Positions 34,967 through 44,536 of a DNA stretch of 64,000 bases are shown one piece after another. The stretch's first letter is position 1; every line of letters starts with the position of its first letter. The stretch spans positions 744,001 through 808,000 of the forward strand of contig CANLPZ010000001.1 in the NCBI GenBank assembly GCA_947493145.1, written 5' to 3'. A program made the position numbers and the translations under genes. The notes beneath the pieces are model-generated. The model did no database searches and was not told where the DNA came from. It saw nothing but the letters and a program-made list of their open reading frames with translations. This DNA is from an uncultured Paracoccaceae bacterium (GTDB taxonomy: Bacteria > Pseudomonadota > Alphaproteobacteria > Rhodobacterales > Rhodobacteraceae).

Positions 34967-35341
34967 ATGTTGCATCGTGCCTCTGCCATTGGACTGTTGG
35001 TTTTGGCTGCCTGTGCGTCGCCCCAAGAACAATGTATCGCTGCGGCGACGAAAGACCTGCGGGTCGTTACAGGGTTTATTGCAGAATCCGAGGCAAACCT
35101 CCGACGTGGATATGCATTGGGATCAACGTTGAAAACAACGACCGAAACTGTGGATTGTTTGGACGCGAACGGATTGAAAACCACCTGCGAAGTCACGGTC
35201 CCAGTCGAGGTTGAAACCCGCGTCGCGATTGATTTGGACGCTGAGGCTGCAAAGCTTCGCTCACTAAAGCGCAAACAAACCGAACTGCGTCGCGCCGCAG
35301 ATAGACAAATTGCGCAATGTAAAATCACGCACCCAGAATGA
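34967..35341 (+). CDS. Small putative lipoprotein
   Basis: A 124-residue protein with a lipoprotein signal (LLVLAAC, lipidated Cys16). The remainder is soluble with four further cysteines (C23, C63, C73, C118), which may form disulfides in the periplasm. A charged helical tract of Arg, Lys and Glu lies near residues 95-115. AGGAAG lies before ATG 34967. It is divergent from hemF. I do not recognise the family and propose no function. Confidence 0.7.
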   Translation: MLHRASAIGLLVLAACASPQEQCIAAATKDLRVVTGFIAESEANLRRGYALGSTLKTTTETVDCLDANGLKTTCEVTVPVEVETRVAIDLDAEAAKLRSLKRKQTELRRAADRQIAQCKITHPE

Positions 35342-35345
35342 TGAT

Positions 35346-36143
35346 TTAATGCGCGGGGCAGTTTACCGCGTCAACCAAGGTTCTGCCCCCATCGACAGTC
35401 AAAATTTGACCCGTCATAAAACCCGATCCTTCGGACCCGAGGTATTGCACAACGTCAGCGACTTCATTCGCGGACGCGATCCGCGCCAAGGGTGTTTTGT
35501 CGACAATGTTTTGACGAGCATCATCATCATCTCGCAAATCTTTTTGAAGGCTTGCGGACATCACCGACCCGAAGGCAACGGCATTCACACGAATCCGGTG
35601 ACATGCCAACGCAACGGCAAGCGACCGCGTCATCTGGTCCAACGCCGCACAGCTAACGGAATAGGCAAGCAGTTCCGGTTGCGTGCGCCGCGCAGCAATG
35701 CTGGACAGGTTGATGATTGACCCAACAGGTCCTTCTTCGTCGCCTTCGGATTGTTTAATCATGCGTTTCGCAATGAGTTGCGACAACCGTAATGATGACA
35801 GCATATTTTGGTTCAACGATGTTTCAACAGCGCCATCATCATCCAGTGGATCGGACGGGATAACCTGACGCGCGGCGTTCACCAAAATATCAACACGATC
35901 AAAGGCGTCGACCGTGGCCGATAATAAATTTGCAATCGCCAGTTTTTCGCGCAAATCACCCGCGAACAACAGTGCATTATCGGACGCTTCAAGTTCGCCC
36001 ACTTGGTCCTTCAACGATTTCTCGTCCATATCCGCAAAAACCACATTCGCGCCTTGTTGGATAAAATGGCGCCCAATTGCCAAACCCACACCATTTGCGG
36101 CGCCAGTTACAATGGCTGTCTTACCTTCGATGGAAAACGACAT
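35346..36143 (-). CDS. SDR-family protein with substituted catalytic lysine
   Basis: A 265-residue Rossmann-fold short-chain dehydrogenase-like protein. The cofactor motif TGAANGVG (residues 13-20) and the acidic residues after strand 2 (ADMD) favour NAD. Ser147/148 and Tyr161 are in place, but the lysine of YxxxK is Cys165 (TGT at 35649-35651 read on the minus strand). The usual NNAG motif reads VNAAR. The C-terminal MTGQILTVDGG is standard. It may be a non-catalytic or altered SDR. The cofactor-binding half looks intact, so this is not a decaying gene. Neighbouring rsmC is 39 bases upstream. Confidence 0.85.
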   Translation of the reverse strand: MSFSIEGKTAIVTGAANGVGLAIGRHFIQQGANVVFADMDEKSLKDQVGELEASDNALLFAGDLREKLAIANLLSATVDAFDRVDILVNAARQVIPSDPLDDDGAVETSLNQNMLSSLRLSQLIAKRMIKQSEGDEEGPVGSIINLSSIAARRTQPELLAYSVSCAALDQMTRSLAVALACHRIRVNAVAFGSVMSASLQKDLRDDDDARQNIVDKTPLARIASANEVADVVQYLGSEGSGFMTGQILTVDGGRTLVDAVNCPAH

Positions 36144-36182
36144 TCGCTGTCTCCTCGTTTCAGAACTTCGGTTTACGTGGTT

Positions 36183-37166
36183 TTAGGCCTTGTGGCGAGT
36201 GGGACGTGACGCAAGAATGACTTTAAATCCTGCATTGCCGCCGATCTCGTCAAATTGTCGGAAGTATTTTTCAACGGTTGCCTCATAAGGGAGATGCCGG
36301 TTGGCCACCATTATGAAACTGCCAGACGGCGCAAGCATGCGCGCCGCTGACTGAATGAAGCGACGCCCAAGATCAGGCTCAGCGGATCGGCCCGTGTGAA
36401 ATGGCGGATTTGAAACAACAAAATTCGCGGCGGATTTTGGTGCGAAATCAGTGGCATCCGCCCAATGAAAATGTGCGCGGTCATCAGAAACATTCAATTT
36501 GGCACACCTAAGTGCTTTTGCTTCAGCTTCGACAACATCCAAATGCTGAACGGAATTTTGTTTCAAAATATGTGCCGCAAGAAAGCCCCACCCCGCGCCC
36601 AAATCAACCACGTGTCCCTTGAGCTTTGGCAATATATCGACCAACACGGCCGATCCTTTGTCCACCGCGTCGGGGGAAAAGATGCCCGGAGTCGTAAAAA
36701 ACCCATGATCCGACTTTTGCGGCGCATCAAGCGCCCATTCGTCGAACGCATCGCTTGCATTGAACCAGAAAATGCGACCATGCGCTTTGGCGAGCATTCC
36801 CGACAGCTCAACCCGTTTACGAACGTCTTTGTATAAACTTTCTATGCCGTCAGTCTTTTGACCGTCGACAACAACAACACCGTTTTTCGCCACAGCACAG
36901 GCTTGTGCGATCAATCCACGGCTTTCAACCTTTGACTTTGTTGGACAAACGACCGCCAACTCAACCGTTTGAGATGATTTAAAGGGCGTAAACCCTTTCG
37001 ACAGCAGCGCCTGGTGGAACGGATAAAACCCTTGATCGAAAATAACACGGGACGCGTCAAACCCAGACAAATCCGTTTCCATTGTTGGACGAAAGACCAT
37101 GACATTCCCGTCAGGCGTATCAAGCGCCCCATCGTCCATGATTGTTGAAAGGCGAGAGGTTTTCAT
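36183..37166 (-). CDS. rsmC: 16S rRNA m2G1207 methyltransferase (RsmC-like)
   Basis: A 327-residue class I methyltransferase with an N-terminal non-catalytic RsmC-type domain and a C-terminal SAM domain. The SAM-binding segment is GHVVDLGAGWGFLAAHIL, and the catalytic motif of guanine-N2 methyltransferases, NPPF, appears in FVVSNPPFHTGR. It should methylate G1207 of 16S rRNA; the related 23S enzyme RlmG is an alternative. Start 37166 (MKTSRLS) is chosen for its family-like N-terminus, though the ribosome site is weak. The open frame to 37223 would overlap clpS. Confidence 0.8.
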   Translation of the reverse strand: MKTSRLSTIMDDGALDTPDGNVMVFRPTMETDLSGFDASRVIFDQGFYPFHQALLSKGFTPFKSSQTVELAVVCPTKSKVESRGLIAQACAVAKNGVVVVDGQKTDGIESLYKDVRKRVELSGMLAKAHGRIFWFNASDAFDEWALDAPQKSDHGFFTTPGIFSPDAVDKGSAVLVDILPKLKGHVVDLGAGWGFLAAHILKQNSVQHLDVVEAEAKALRCAKLNVSDDRAHFHWADATDFAPKSAANFVVSNPPFHTGRSAEPDLGRRFIQSAARMLAPSGSFIMVANRHLPYEATVEKYFRQFDEIGGNAGFKVILASRPTRHKA

Positions 37167-37201
37167 AACAAAGCGTTGCTCCAAACAAACGAATGTTTGG
37201 C

Positions 37202-37558
37202 TTACTCTTTTTCCATCGTACACTGCAATGGGTGTTGGTTTTGCTGAGCCAAGTCCATGACCTGTGTGACCTTCATTTCAGCAACCTCGTGGCTGAATAC
37301 ACCAACAACAGCCAAACCGGTTTTATGCACAGTTAACATGATGTCGTATGATTGGGCGTGGTTCATACCAAAAAACCGTTCCAAAACATGCACAACAAAT
37401 TCCATTGGCGTATAGTCATCATTCAGCAAAATGACTTTGTACATCGGGGGTTTTTTGGTCTTTGGCCGTGTTTTTAGCACGACCCCAAGATCGCTGTCGT
37501 CATCAGACGGCGTGTCAGACGCAAAAATTTCATGGTGGGTCATGTCGTTAAGCCACAT
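37202..37558 (-). CDS. clpS: ATP-dependent Clp protease adaptor ClpS
   Basis: A 118-residue adaptor that delivers N-degron substrates to ClpAP. The core [20 protein letters not shown] and the C-terminal [14 protein letters not shown] are clear ClpS motifs. The flexible acidic N-terminal extension is typical. Two ATG starts are close (37558 and 37543); the first is kept because it has a nearer GGA. clpA, often next to clpS, is not here. Confidence 0.92.
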   Translation of the reverse strand: MWLNDMTHHEIFASDTPSDDDSDLGVVLKTRPKTKKPPMYKVILLNDDYTPMEFVVHVLERFFGMNHAQSYDIMLTVHKTGLAVVGVFSHEVAEMKVTQVMDLAQQNQHPLQCTMEKE

Positions 37559-37633
37559 ATTCCAGTCTTCGGTTTTATATAAAACCCAGCATAGGTATGA
37601 AAAGAGGGAAACACGATAATAAGTTGAGGTTGA

Positions 37634-38341
37634 ATGGCTAAAAAACTAAAGACCATTGCTTTTGATGCCGACGACACGCTTTGGCACAACGAACGGTTTT
37701 TCAGGGATGCGCAACAGGAGTTTGCAAATCTGCTGTCCCCCTTTGTTCCGCAAGAGGCATTGATGCGCGCGCTTGAAACAGCCGAATTGCGCAATCTTCG
37801 CACCTACGGGTTTGGGGTGAAAGGTTTCATCCTATCGATGATCGAAACGGCCATTGAAACGTCCGACGGCGCGGTACCGAATTCTGTTATTTCACAACTC
37901 ATGGATTCAGGTCGTGAGATGTTGAACCATCCGATCGAATTGCTTCCTGGTGTTGTGGATACGTTGGACCATGTTTCGAAAGAGTTTCGATTGGTTGTCA
38001 TTACCAAAGGCGATTTGATTGATCAGGAACGCAAAGTTGAGCAATCTGGATTGGCAAAATATTTTGACGCGGTCGAAATCGTGTCGGACAAAACGCCGTC
38101 AACCTACTCCGACATTTTTTCCAAACTCGACGGCGTCGAACATTCCATGATGGTTGGAAACTCTCTTAAATCAGACGTTTTGCCTGCGCTTGAGGCTGGA
38201 TCGTGGGGGGTTCATGTCCCGCATGAACTGACGTGGAGCTTTGAACGCGCCATCGCGCCGGATGATACAGAAAAATTCAAAGAGCTTGACCAAATCAGTG
38301 ATTTGCCGACCTCAATTTTGACGCTTATTAACAAAGGTTAA
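37634..38341 (+). CDS. HAD-superfamily hydrolase
   Basis: A 235-residue haloacid-dehalogenase-fold protein. Motif I is [11 protein letters not shown] (the first Asp is the nucleophile), motif II the Thr of VVITKGD, motif III the Lys of VSDKTPSTY, and motif [15 protein letters not shown] helical cap follows motif I. This resembles the YfnB/phosphoglycolate-phosphatase-like group acting on small phosphomonoesters; the substrate is unknown. ATG 37634 has GAGG upstream. It is divergent from clpS. Confidence 0.85.
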   Translation: MAKKLKTIAFDADDTLWHNERFFRDAQQEFANLLSPFVPQEALMRALETAELRNLRTYGFGVKGFILSMIETAIETSDGAVPNSVISQLMDSGREMLNHPIELLPGVVDTLDHVSKEFRLVVITKGDLIDQERKVEQSGLAKYFDAVEIVSDKTPSTYSDIFSKLDGVEHSMMVGNSLKSDVLPALEAGSWGVHVPHELTWSFERAIAPDDTEKFKELDQISDLPTSILTLINKG

Positions 38342-38515
38342 CGCCGCCACATTCTCGCCACATTTCGACATCTTGAGTCGCACGGACCGCGACACACTAC
38401 ATCTGCTTTGATCACTTTATTGAAAACTCCAAAGTCTTTGAAAATAAGGTGTTTTCTGAAATCGAACCCTGTGTTAGGGTGATAGACAATAAAAGTCAGC
38501 CAAAAAATTGGCGGC

Positions 38516-39994
38516 ATGAGGCAGAGAACGAGGTTAGACGTGGGACAACGTCTGGGGCAGTACGTCCGTAATGGGCTATTTCTGACAGTTATCTATTGTA
38601 TGATGGCCATTGCGCCCGTCAAAGCTGTGGCCGCGCCATATGCGGCAATGGTGATCGATGCGCGAACGGGTGAGGTTCTGCATTCGCGAAACGCAGACAC
38701 GCGGTTGCATCCGGCGTCGCTCACCAAGATGATGACGCTTTACATCGCCTTTGAGGCGATCAGCAAAGGTGAAATCTCGTTGGACACCGCTGTCACAATT
38801 TCAAAAAACGCCGCCGCTGAACCACCCTCCAAGCTTGGGCTTCGGTCAGGGCAAAAAATCAAACTTCGGTATCTCATTCGTGCATCTGCAGTTAAGTCAG
38901 CAAACGACGCAGCCACTGCAATTGGCGAGGCGATTTCGGGTTCGGAAGCCGCATTTGCGCGTCGCATGAACCGAACCGCCAAAGCCATTGGCATGACACG
39001 AACAACATTCAAAAACGCGCATGGTTTGACAGAAACCGGCCATATGTCGACAGCCCGTGATATGACCACAATGGGCCGCCGGATTTTGTACGATTACCCA
39101 CAGTATTATAACCTGTTTTCACGCCGTTCGACCCACGCCGGAATCAAGGAAGTAAACAACACAAACCGTCGTTTGTTGGACCAATATAAAGGCGCGGACG
39201 GTATCAAAACGGGTTATACACGCGCCGCTGGGTTTAACCTTGTATCGTCTGCTCAACGCGGGAACGAACGCATCATCGCAACGGTGTTTGGTGGACGTTC
39301 GACCGCGACACGGAATGCAAAAGTGATGGAGCTTTTGGACCTTGGGTTCCGACGCGCGCCAAGCAACGCAAAAACGCGCAAACCGGCGCTTCCGCGATAT
39401 CAGGGCAACACTGGGTTAGTTGTCGCATCAAACAACAAAAAACCAGCCGGAAGCGGAAAGTCAGTTCGCGTGTCCGGACTGGTCACGCGCAGCCTGCGCC
39501 CCAAAACACGCCCAGCGCCAAACACGCCGCAACCCGAGCTGTTGTTGGCAATGCAGGACGAAATACAAAGCGCTGTTTTGGAAGCACAAAATACTGTTGT
39601 GGCAGAACCAGCCCCCGCCCCATCACCCAGCGCACCGGCTGTGAAACCGGCAAGCCGACCAAATGATTTGGTATTGGCATCGACGGCGCCGTTAACACCC
39701 AAACCAACTGCTGCGCCTGCGCAGCAAGAGGTTGTGACACGAATTGCATCCACAGGCGATCGCCATTGGGGCATCAACGTCGGTCGTTATCCGTCGCGTT
39801 ACAAAGCGGAACGCATTTTGTTGAAAACGGCATTGAACGAAATGACCACACTTGATGGATCACGCCGTAAAATCGTGAAACGCAAAGGCGGCTATGACGC
39901 CAATTTCATGGGGCTAACCCGCGAAACGGCTGATTTGGCATGTCGCAGACTTCAGGCGCGCAATGTTACGTGTTTTATGGTCGGCCCAAGTTAA
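38516..39994 (+). CDS. D-alanyl-D-alanine carboxypeptidase with SPOR domain
   Basis: A 492-residue low-molecular-weight penicillin-binding protein that trims the terminal D-Ala of peptidoglycan stem peptides. The catalytic triad motifs are S68-L-T-K71, S128-A-N130 and K231-T-G. An N-terminal membrane or signal segment (LFLTVIYCMMAIAPVKAVAA) directs it to the periplasm. A proline/alanine-rich linker leads to a C-terminal SPOR domain (about residues 412-490) that binds denuded glycan at division sites. GTG 38540 has a better ribosome site (GAGG) than ATG 38516 and may be the true start. Confidence 0.9.
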   Translation: MRQRTRLDVGQRLGQYVRNGLFLTVIYCMMAIAPVKAVAAPYAAMVIDARTGEVLHSRNADTRLHPASLTKMMTLYIAFEAISKGEISLDTAVTISKNAAAEPPSKLGLRSGQKIKLRYLIRASAVKSANDAATAIGEAISGSEAAFARRMNRTAKAIGMTRTTFKNAHGLTETGHMSTARDMTTMGRRILYDYPQYYNLFSRRSTHAGIKEVNNTNRRLLDQYKGADGIKTGYTRAAGFNLVSSAQRGNERIIATVFGGRSTATRNAKVMELLDLGFRRAPSNAKTRKPALPRYQGNTGLVVASNNKKPAGSGKSVRVSGLVTRSLRPKTRPAPNTPQPELLLAMQDEIQSAVLEAQNTVVAEPAPAPSPSAPAVKPASRPNDLVLASTAPLTPKPTAAPAQQEVVTRIASTGDRHWGINVGRYPSRYKAERILLKTALNEMTTLDGSRRKIVKRKGGYDANFMGLTRETADLACRRLQARNVTCFMVGPS

Positions 39995-40019
39995 GTTCAG
40001 CTTGCATGATCTTTGGTCC

Positions 40020-40045
40020 TGCCGCACCATTGCGGCATGACAAAT
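40020..40045 (+). promoter_or_regulatory. Hairpin overlapping the FAH-family gene start
   Basis: A perfect 7-bp stem TGCCGCA/TGCGGCA (40020-40026 with 40031-40037) with a CCAT loop ends on the first base of the ATG at 40037. A T-rich stretch follows (AAATTTTATTTTT). It could be a weak terminator for the carboxypeptidase gene, a translational block, or both. Confidence 0.45.
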
Positions 40046-40726
40046 TTTATTTTTCCCCCCACCGTTTCAACCTTAGCGATTGACGGTTCAGACCAAAAAT
40101 TTCCCGTTCGTCGCATTTTTTGCGTTGGACAAAATTACGCGAAACATTCGTTGGAAATGGGCGGCGATCCAGACCGCGAACCGCCGTTTTTCTTTTCCAA
40201 ACCTCACGATGCTGTCGTTGCCTCTGGTTCGGAAATCCCATTTCCATCTGCAACCGAAAATCTACATCACGAAGCAGAACTGGTCGTCGCAATCGGTAAA
40301 GCTGGATCAAACATCACCGTCGATACAGCGGTTGATCACATTTTTGGATACGCAGCGGGCAACGATCTGACACGTCGCGATATTCAGGCCGTGGCGAAAT
40401 CAAAAGGTCGACCATGGGATATGTCCAAAGGGTTCGACAATTCGGCCGTTGTGTCGGCTATCGTTCCAAAATCTAAAGCGAACGATTTTTCATCAGGTTC
40501 AATTGCTTGTTTCGTCGATGACACCCCGCGCCAGAATGCTGATTTGTTAGAAATGACATGGAAAATCCCTGAAATCATTTCATATCTTTCAGGTTTAGTT
40601 CGATTGGAACAAGGGGATTTGATCATGACAGGAACCCCCGAAGGTGTTGGTCCGTTAACTGCGGGGCAAAGCTGTAGCGTCAAAATTGATGGCCTGCCTG
40701 AATGCACGGTGCGCTTTACTGATTGA
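40037..40726 (+). CDS. Fumarylacetoacetate hydrolase family protein
   Basis: A 229-residue FAH-fold hydrolase. The family core is visible: PVRRIFCVGQNYAKH near residue 25, the metal-ligand segment HHEAELVVAIGK, GNDLTRRDIQ, the KGFDNSAVV segment and the C-terminal MTGTPEGVGPL. This length and N-terminus match fumarylpyruvate hydrolase-like enzymes of aromatic catabolism, but acylpyruvase or oxaloacetate decarboxylase are possible. No Shine-Dalgarno sequence is seen, and a hairpin covers the start. It overlaps the convergent yejF-like gene by 11 bases. Confidence 0.85.
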   Translation: MTNFIFPPTVSTLAIDGSDQKFPVRRIFCVGQNYAKHSLEMGGDPDREPPFFFSKPHDAVVASGSEIPFPSATENLHHEAELVVAIGKAGSNITVDTAVDHIFGYAAGNDLTRRDIQAVAKSKGRPWDMSKGFDNSAVVSAIVPKSKANDFSSGSIACFVDDTPRQNADLLEMTWKIPEIISYLSGLVRLEQGDLIMTGTPEGVGPLTAGQSCSVKIDGLPECTVRFTD

Positions 40727-42323
40727 TTTCCTTTGATGCTGTCACGTCCAACGCGGCTGCCATCAACGCGCGGGTATAGTCCGTTTTTGGGGCTTCAAAA
40801 ATCTCTTCGCGTGTGCCGGTTTCAACAACATCGCCTTGCTTCATAACGATGACCTTATGTGACAAGGCGCGCACAACTTTAAGATCGTGCGAAATGAAAA
40901 GATACGCCAATTGATATTTCTCTTGCAGCTTTCGCAACAGTTCGACGATCTGAACCTGAACCGTCATATCCAAAGCAGATGTCGGTTCATCCAATACCAC
41001 AAGTTTCGGACGCAATATCATGGCACGGGCAATCGCGATCCGCTGGCGTTGACCGCCGGAAAATTCATGCGGATAGCGATGCATCAATTCGGGGTCTAAA
41101 CCAACCTCAGTCATGATTTCTGCGACCAAGGCGCGCGTATCCTGTGACTTGTCGCCATGGATTGTCAGCCCCTCAGCGATGATCTGTTCGGCGGTCATGC
41201 GCGGACTGAGTGATCCATAGGGATCTTGGAAAACGATTTGCATATCACGTCGAAGCGGCTGCATATCGCGCCCCTTCAAATTGTGAATGTCACGGCCATC
41301 AAAAACGATGCGGCCCTCGCTGTCGATCAACCGCATGATCGCCAAGGCAAGCGTCGTCTTGCCGGATCCTGACTCTCCAACGATCCCAATTGTTTCACCG
41401 GCTTTAACGCTCAGTGTTGCGCTATTCACCGCTTTGACATGACCAACCGTCCGCCGCAAAAGCCCACGTTGGATTGGAAACCAAATCTTTAACTGCTCTG
41501 TTTCGGCCATAACAGGTGCGTCAGGTTCAACATTCGCAGGAACACCAGTTGCTTCGGCATACAACAGTTCTTTGGTGTACGGGTGTTGCGGGTTCCCAAA
41601 AATTTCGGCGGTCGGGCCATGTTCGACAATTTCACCGTCTTTCATGACGCAAACGCGATCCGCGATTTTACGGACAATGGTCAAATCATGAGTGATGAAC
41701 AAAAGGCTCATCTTTTCGCGCTGTTTCAATTCAGCGAGCAGTTCCAAAATCTGCGCTTGGATGGTCACATCCAATGCTGTTGTCGGTTCATCTGCGATCA
41801 ACAATTCAGGACCGTTTGCCAAGGCCATGGCGATCATGACGCGTTGCCGCTGACCACCCGATAATTGGTGCGGGTAGCTTTTTAGGCGTTGCTCAGGATC
41901 GCGAATTCCAACTTTGTGGAGCAAAGACAAAACTTTGTCGCGCACTGCTGCACCGCGAATTCCTTGGTGCAATTCGATGCTTTCTGACAACTGTTTTTCC
42001 AGCGTGTGCAACGGGTTCAATGACGTCATCGGTTCTTGGAAAATGAAACTAATGTCGTTGCCACGCACGCGTTGCAATTCGCGCTCAGAAGCTCCGACCA
42101 TTTGCGCGCCGTTGTAAGTGATTGACCCGTCAATTGTCGCAGAGGCTGGAAGCAAACTGACCGTTGACAGCGCAGACACAGATTTTCCTGATCCGCTTTC
42201 GCCCACCAACGCCAGTGTTTCCCCGCGTTCCAGATCAAAACTGATCCCGCGCACCGCGTGGGTCACGTCCCCATCCTGCGAAAACCGGACATTCAAATTT
42301 TCAACTGACAGGACTTTTTTCAT
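40716..42323 (-). CDS. yejF: Peptide ABC transporter, double ATP-binding protein (YejF type)
   Basis: A 535-residue protein with two complete ATPase domains in tandem. The first has [16 protein letters not shown] and [12 protein letters not shown] (residues about 35-210). The second has [16 protein letters not shown] and [12 protein letters not shown] (about 310-490). It powers import of oligopeptides through YejB and YejE; in E. coli this system also takes up microcin C. The start overlaps the yejE stop by four bases. It is the last gene of the yejABEF operon. Confidence 0.92.
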   Translation of the reverse strand: MKKVLSVENLNVRFSQDGDVTHAVRGISFDLERGETLALVGESGSGKSVSALSTVSLLPASATIDGSITYNGAQMVGASERELQRVRGNDISFIFQEPMTSLNPLHTLEKQLSESIELHQGIRGAAVRDKVLSLLHKVGIRDPEQRLKSYPHQLSGGQRQRVMIAMALANGPELLIADEPTTALDVTIQAQILELLAELKQREKMSLLFITHDLTIVRKIADRVCVMKDGEIVEHGPTAEIFGNPQHPYTKELLYAEATGVPANVEPDAPVMAETEQLKIWFPIQRGLLRRTVGHVKAVNSATLSVKAGETIGIVGESGSGKTTLALAIMRLIDSEGRIVFDGRDIHNLKGRDMQPLRRDMQIVFQDPYGSLSPRMTAEQIIAEGLTIHGDKSQDTRALVAEIMTEVGLDPELMHRYPHEFSGGQRQRIAIARAMILRPKLVVLDEPTSALDMTVQVQIVELLRKLQEKYQLAYLFISHDLKVVRALSHKVIVMKQGDVVETGTREEIFEAPKTDYTRALMAAALDVTASKEINQ

Positions 42324-43432
42324 TCAAATGTCTTTCGCGGATCAAACGCATCGCGGATGCCTTCGAACATGAACACCAAAAGCGATAGCATTATCGCAAA
42401 AACGGCAAAGGCGGTGAAGGCCAGCCAAGGTGCTTGTAGGTTTTGTTTGGCTTGAAGCGTAAGCTCCCCCAAGGACGGAGCCGAAGATGGCAATCCATAC
42501 CCAAGGAAATCCAGCCCAGCCAAGGCGCTGATTGTTCCCGTAACCAAAAACGGCATCAATGTAAGCGTCGCAACCATGGCGTTTGGCAAGATGTGACGGA
42601 ACATGATCGTGCGGTTGCTGACGCCCAATGCACGGGCCGCGCGGACGTATTCAAAATTGCGTGCTCGCAAAAATTCCGCGCGCACGACACCGACCAATGC
42701 GGGCCAGCCAAAGAGGATCGACAATATGACAAGCAGCGTGAAACTTCGTCCCAAAATCGCAAAAAGGATGATGATAATATAAAGCGATGGAACACCGCTC
42801 CAAACCTCGATCACGCGTTGGAAAATCAAATCAGTCCAACCGCCAAAAAATCCTTGGATCGCGCCAGCGACAATACCGATCACAGACGCCGCGCCTGTCA
42901 CAATGAGTGTATAGAAAATCGATAGTCGGAACCCATAAATAACACGCGCCAAAACATCACGTTTTGTATCATCGGTCCCCAACAGATTTTGGCCATCCGG
43001 CGCAGACGGCGCCACACCCCGCACATCGACGATGGTGTTGTATGAATAGGGTATCATCGGCCACAAAACCCACCCCTTGGTAAAGCCTTCGACGCCGTCG
43101 CCAAAGCTTCCATCCTTGATCCCCTCGATCATGTTTTCAGGATCGTCAAAACAACTGTCCAACCCACCAGATACGATCAGGCATTCCACCTCTGGATCGC
43201 CGTATTGGGCCTCTGTCGGGAAATCACCGCCAAAGGCCGTTTCGGGGTAAAATTTGAAGATCGGCGTGTAATACGCCCCATTGTGTTTGACCAAAATCGG
43301 TTTGTCGTTTGCGATGAATTCCGCAAACAAAGACGTGACAAAAAGAACCATGAAAATAATGGTCGACCAAAAGGCACGTTTGTTTCGTTTGAAATTCTGC
43401 CAACGACGTTGGTTAAGGGGGGAAAGCGTCAT
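42320..43432 (-). CDS. yejE: Peptide ABC transporter permease (YejE type)
   Basis: A 370-residue permease with an N-terminal membrane segment, a periplasmic domain (residues about 45-150, as is usual in YejE) and five further membrane segments. The EAA motif is RARNFEYVRAARALGVSNR. The LLGTDDTKRDVLARVIYG segment is a DppC/YejE hallmark. The start at 43432 (MTLSPLNQRRWQNFKRNKRA) is chosen for its family-like basic N-terminus and because it lies four bases after the yejB stop. Confidence 0.92.
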   Translation of the reverse strand: MTLSPLNQRRWQNFKRNKRAFWSTIIFMVLFVTSLFAEFIANDKPILVKHNGAYYTPIFKFYPETAFGGDFPTEAQYGDPEVECLIVSGGLDSCFDDPENMIEGIKDGSFGDGVEGFTKGWVLWPMIPYSYNTIVDVRGVAPSAPDGQNLLGTDDTKRDVLARVIYGFRLSIFYTLIVTGAASVIGIVAGAIQGFFGGWTDLIFQRVIEVWSGVPSLYIIIILFAILGRSFTLLVILSILFGWPALVGVVRAEFLRARNFEYVRAARALGVSNRTIMFRHILPNAMVATLTLMPFLVTGTISALAGLDFLGYGLPSSAPSLGELTLQAKQNLQAPWLAFTAFAVFAIMLSLLVFMFEGIRDAFDPRKTFE

Positions 43433-43436
43433 GTCG

Positions 43437-44516
43437 TTACCTTCCCTCAAAATCGATACGTGGATCGACAAAGACATACATCAGATCACTTAGGATCCCG
43501 ACCACAAGCCCAACCAAACCGAACACAAATAGGGTTCCAAAGACGACAGGATAGTCACGCGCAACGGCGGCCTCGAACCCTAAACGCCCCAAACCATCGA
43601 GCGAGAACAGCGTTTCAATAATCAGCGAGCCACCAAAAAACATTCCGATGAACGCGGCAGGGAAACCGGCAATCACAATCAACATCGCATTTCGAAACAC
43701 ATGACCGTACAACACACGTCGGTCGCTAAGCCCCTTTGCCTTTGCCGTGATGACGTATTGTTTCGACAGCTCATCCAAGAAACTGTTTTTCGTCAGCAAC
43801 GTCGAAAACGTAAATGCCCCGATCAACAATGCGAAAACAGGCAACGTGATGTGCCAAAAGTAATCGAGTACTTTCCCGATCAAGCTGAGTTCCTCAAAAT
43901 TGGACGATGTTAATCCGCGCAGCGGGAAGATTTGCCAATAAGACCCACCAGCGAACAGGACAACCAACACAATCGCGAACAAAAACCCTGGAATCGCATA
44001 GGCCGCAATTAGGATTCCACTTGTCCATGTGTCGAACGATGACCCGTCTCTAACCGCTTTGCGAATGCCCAACGGGATTGAGATTAGGTATGAAATAAGT
44101 GTCGCCCAAAGCCCCAAAGTGATGGAAACCGGAAGTTTCTCAATCACCAAGTCGACCACCGATATGGACCGGAAATAGCTTTCACCGAAATCAAAGCGGA
44201 TATAGTTCCACATCATGTTCAAAAAACGTTCGACAGGGGGTTTATCGAACCCAAATTCTTGTTCCAGCTCAGCGATAAATTCAGGCGGTAAGCCACGCGC
44301 GCCCGCATACTGTGAATTTTCTTCGGAACTGCCGATATCTGCATCACCACCACCGCCAGCGATGCTTTGGAATACATCGCCTTCGCCTTCCATTTGGGCG
44401 ATGATTTGTTCAATCGGTCCTCCAGGAACAAACTGAACAAGAGCGAAGTTGATGATCAAGACCCCCAGCAAGGTAGGAATGACCAACAACAATCGTCTTA
44501 GAATATAGGCGCCCAT
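43437..44516 (-). CDS. yejB: Peptide ABC transporter permease (YejB type)
   Basis: A 359-residue permease starting with the DppB-like [20 protein letters not shown] soluble insert of about 60 residues follows the first membrane segment ([16 protein letters not shown]), which is typical of YejB. The EAA loop reads [20 protein letters not shown]. It lies 20 bases after yejA and four before yejE, so it is co-transcribed with both. Confidence 0.92.
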   Translation of the reverse strand: MGAYILRRLLLVIPTLLGVLIINFALVQFVPGGPIEQIIAQMEGEGDVFQSIAGGGGDADIGSSEENSQYAGARGLPPEFIAELEQEFGFDKPPVERFLNMMWNYIRFDFGESYFRSISVVDLVIEKLPVSITLGLWATLISYLISIPLGIRKAVRDGSSFDTWTSGILIAAYAIPGFLFAIVLVVLFAGGSYWQIFPLRGLTSSNFEELSLIGKVLDYFWHITLPVFALLIGAFTFSTLLTKNSFLDELSKQYVITAKAKGLSDRRVLYGHVFRNAMLIVIAGFPAAFIGMFFGGSLIIETLFSLDGLGRLGFEAAVARDYPVVFGTLFVFGLVGLVVGILSDLMYVFVDPRIDFEGR

Positions 44517-44536
44517 TTAACTTGCTCTAGCTCAGT

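Noticed and set aside
36911..37132. Small minus-strand frame inside rsmC
   Set aside because: It is a shadow of rsmC in another frame with no motif.
38499..38512. GCCAA/TTGGC hairpin before the carboxypeptidase gene as a riboswitch or regulator
   Set aside because: The stem is only five pairs with an A-rich loop and there is no conserved core. More likely it is chance, and the true start may be GTG 38540.
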